Both the position numbers and the translations under genes were made by a program. A stretch of 64,000 nt of DNA from Scatophagus argus (lineage: Eukaryota > Chordata > Actinopteri > Scatophagidae), in assembly GCF_020382885.2 (NCBI RefSeq), contig NC_058495.1, positions 5,201,627 through 5,265,626 on the forward strand, written 5' to 3'. Shown here piece after piece: positions 62,586 through 64,000 of the stretch. The notes beneath the pieces were generated by a model. The model worked only from the letters and a program-made list of their open reading frames with translations, was not told where the DNA came from and ran no database searches. Position 1 is the first letter of the stretch. Every line of letters starts with the position of its first letter.

Positions 62586-64000
62586 GTGAGTAGTCCATCT
62601 TCTACTGTCAGAGGCTGAGCTGCAGCCTGTAGTGCAGCTCAGCGGTGCGCAGAAGGGTAAAGTTTGTCAGACTTTACGCGCAGTGAAAGGCGTCGAGTGA
62701 CACTGAGCGCTCTGAATCGAGGCATTATCTAAAATGTCACAAGGAAGGGAATGATCACATTGTTTCTGTGCTGGACACCTGTAACAACCAACAGATGTGG
62801 AGTGATGCTCTGAAGACAGAGTGACTGTAAATGCCTCAGCTTCAGTACCCTTCACAGACAAGAGGCAGAGCAGCACTGTGTAGGTTTGGTGCAAATGATG
62901 GCATTATCAGGAGGATACGTTTCACTGTACTTTAGATAAAGCCTGCAACAGGAAGGCAGATTGTGTACTCTTCACACATGTGGATTATTCTGGGCAGCCC
63001 ATCAGATCAGCTGTCATCAGGAGAATACCAGAGTGAAGGATTTAGCCTGGAGATAGTCACTTCTCCACTCACTGCTGCCCTGCCTCCTGTAGCTGGAGCT
63101 CGTGCAGCCTTGGCAGCCTGGGCAGAGCGGGAACCACTGGGAAGCTGATAAGACTGGGCAGGCACTGAGGTGGAGCTTGTGCCTGAAAGAAATAAAGCGC
63201 ACACGGCTGTAGCAGTGCCAAACTCAACAATGCTGTTGACCAAGTGCATCCTAGCCCCCTTCTTTGTGTGTGTTTTTGAGTGGAAGTAGGGAGTGTGAGG
63301 AGGGGTAGTGGAGGACTGGTGGTTGGATCCGCTGGTTCTCTTTGACTCTCACCCCTCATGCAAACCAGATGAACCCCTATTCTCTCTCTATGCTCTTTCT
63401 GGTCCGGCTTATCTGGCCGACCAGTTGGACTAGCTTTTATTCTCCTGGCCCCTCTAGAGTGGGTAAAGCCTCTCATAAAGAGAAAGAAAGAGAGAGACAG
63501 AGGGAGAGAGAGACTGGCTTCTCTCCTGCCATGTTCACGCCAGTCATGTGCTCCGGCACTTTATCAGTTGCCTGCTAATTTTAGAATTTAAATGAATCTC
63601 CACATTAGTTCTGTCTCTTGCTTTTGCTGTATTTGACAGCAGTAATTGAAACTGAATTTTGGTATGTGGTGATTGCTGTTCATCTGAGGAGGTTTAGCAA
63701 TGTAGATGAAGGTTGACCAACCTAGTCAGTCTAGTTATCTGTGCTCTAGGTTATCTGTGCTTTCACACCAATACAAAGCGCAGTTGATTAGCCACTGTAA
63801 CCTGGACATAGTTTTCACAATGAACGAACTAAAGCAACAGAAGCAGATATTAGTTTAACGACTAGTTTTAACAAAGGAAACCTTTTCTCTCAAACGGACA
63901 AAACAGGACAGGTTCAACAAAATGCTGAATAAAAAATGGAAACGTTTTTTGTTCAACAAAATGCTGAATAAAGAATGTTTCCATTGGATTGTTCATTGAT
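62586..64000 (+). other. probable first intron of the right-hand gene
   Basis: Follows the donor at 62586 and runs to the window edge. Open frames at 62963-63578 overlap on both strands and lack domains or convincing splice signals. I see no second exon. Confidence 0.35.

Noticed and set aside
62994..63578. Open frames near the right edge as exons of the unseen gene
   Set aside because: Several overlapping frames on both strands; no clear acceptor-donor pair joins them to the 62586 donor.

Overview
The window is nuclear DNA from a ray-finned fish, probably a percomorph teleost. The evidence is spliced vertebrate genes with short GT-AG introns, two teleost ORA (V1R-type) olfactory receptors, and fish-typical repeats: a tRNA-derived SINE with a GGAT tail, an RTE-type LINE, Tc1/mariner-like elements and a palindromic MITE-like repeat. 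There are no operons, CRISPR arrays or prokaryotic genes.

Layout. At 433-8240 on the minus strand lies a 6-phosphofructo-2-kinase/fructose-2,6-bisphosphatase gene, pfkfb2. I could place all 14 coding exons, which join in frame to about 582 residues, plus a non-coding first exon. At 8267-17800, also on the minus strand, lies a PHTF-family ER membrane protein gene, most likely phtf1. Its 16 coding exons join in frame to about 691 residues, including a 21-nt last exon and a GC-AG first coding intron. The two genes sit in tandem, with the phtf1 3' end almost touching the pfkfb2 promoter. Next comes a divergent pair of V1R-type olfactory GPCR genes (18955-19896 minus, 24697-25668 plus), the expected ora1/ora2 pair. 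Each has an uninterrupted coding exon, a TATA-like box and a short non-coding 5' exon.

From about 25.7 to 62.3 kb there is no host gene I can support. The stretch holds repeats: MITE-like copies, a LINE 3' tail, a SINE with target-site duplications, an internally deleted Tc1/mariner-like element (35.4-36.8 kb), and a dense transposon nest (42.8-48.5 kb). Inside the nest an apparently intact RTE retrotransposon (3.2 kb, 1058-codon frame) has landed in Tc1/mariner-like remnants. A 5'-truncated L1-like LINE lies at 58.0-58.5 kb. At 62.3-62.6 kb a CpG-richer segment with a good splice donor looks like the first exon of a plus-strand gene that continues beyond the window.

The most interesting signal is a possible LINE/SINE system. 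The intact RTE LINE, two tRNA-derived SINEs and a 31-bp tail-only insertion with a 13-bp target-site duplication share the same 3' end, ending in GGAT repeats. This suggests that the RTE machinery mobilises the SINE and can also insert its tail alone. Gene names come from motif recognition; no database search was possible.
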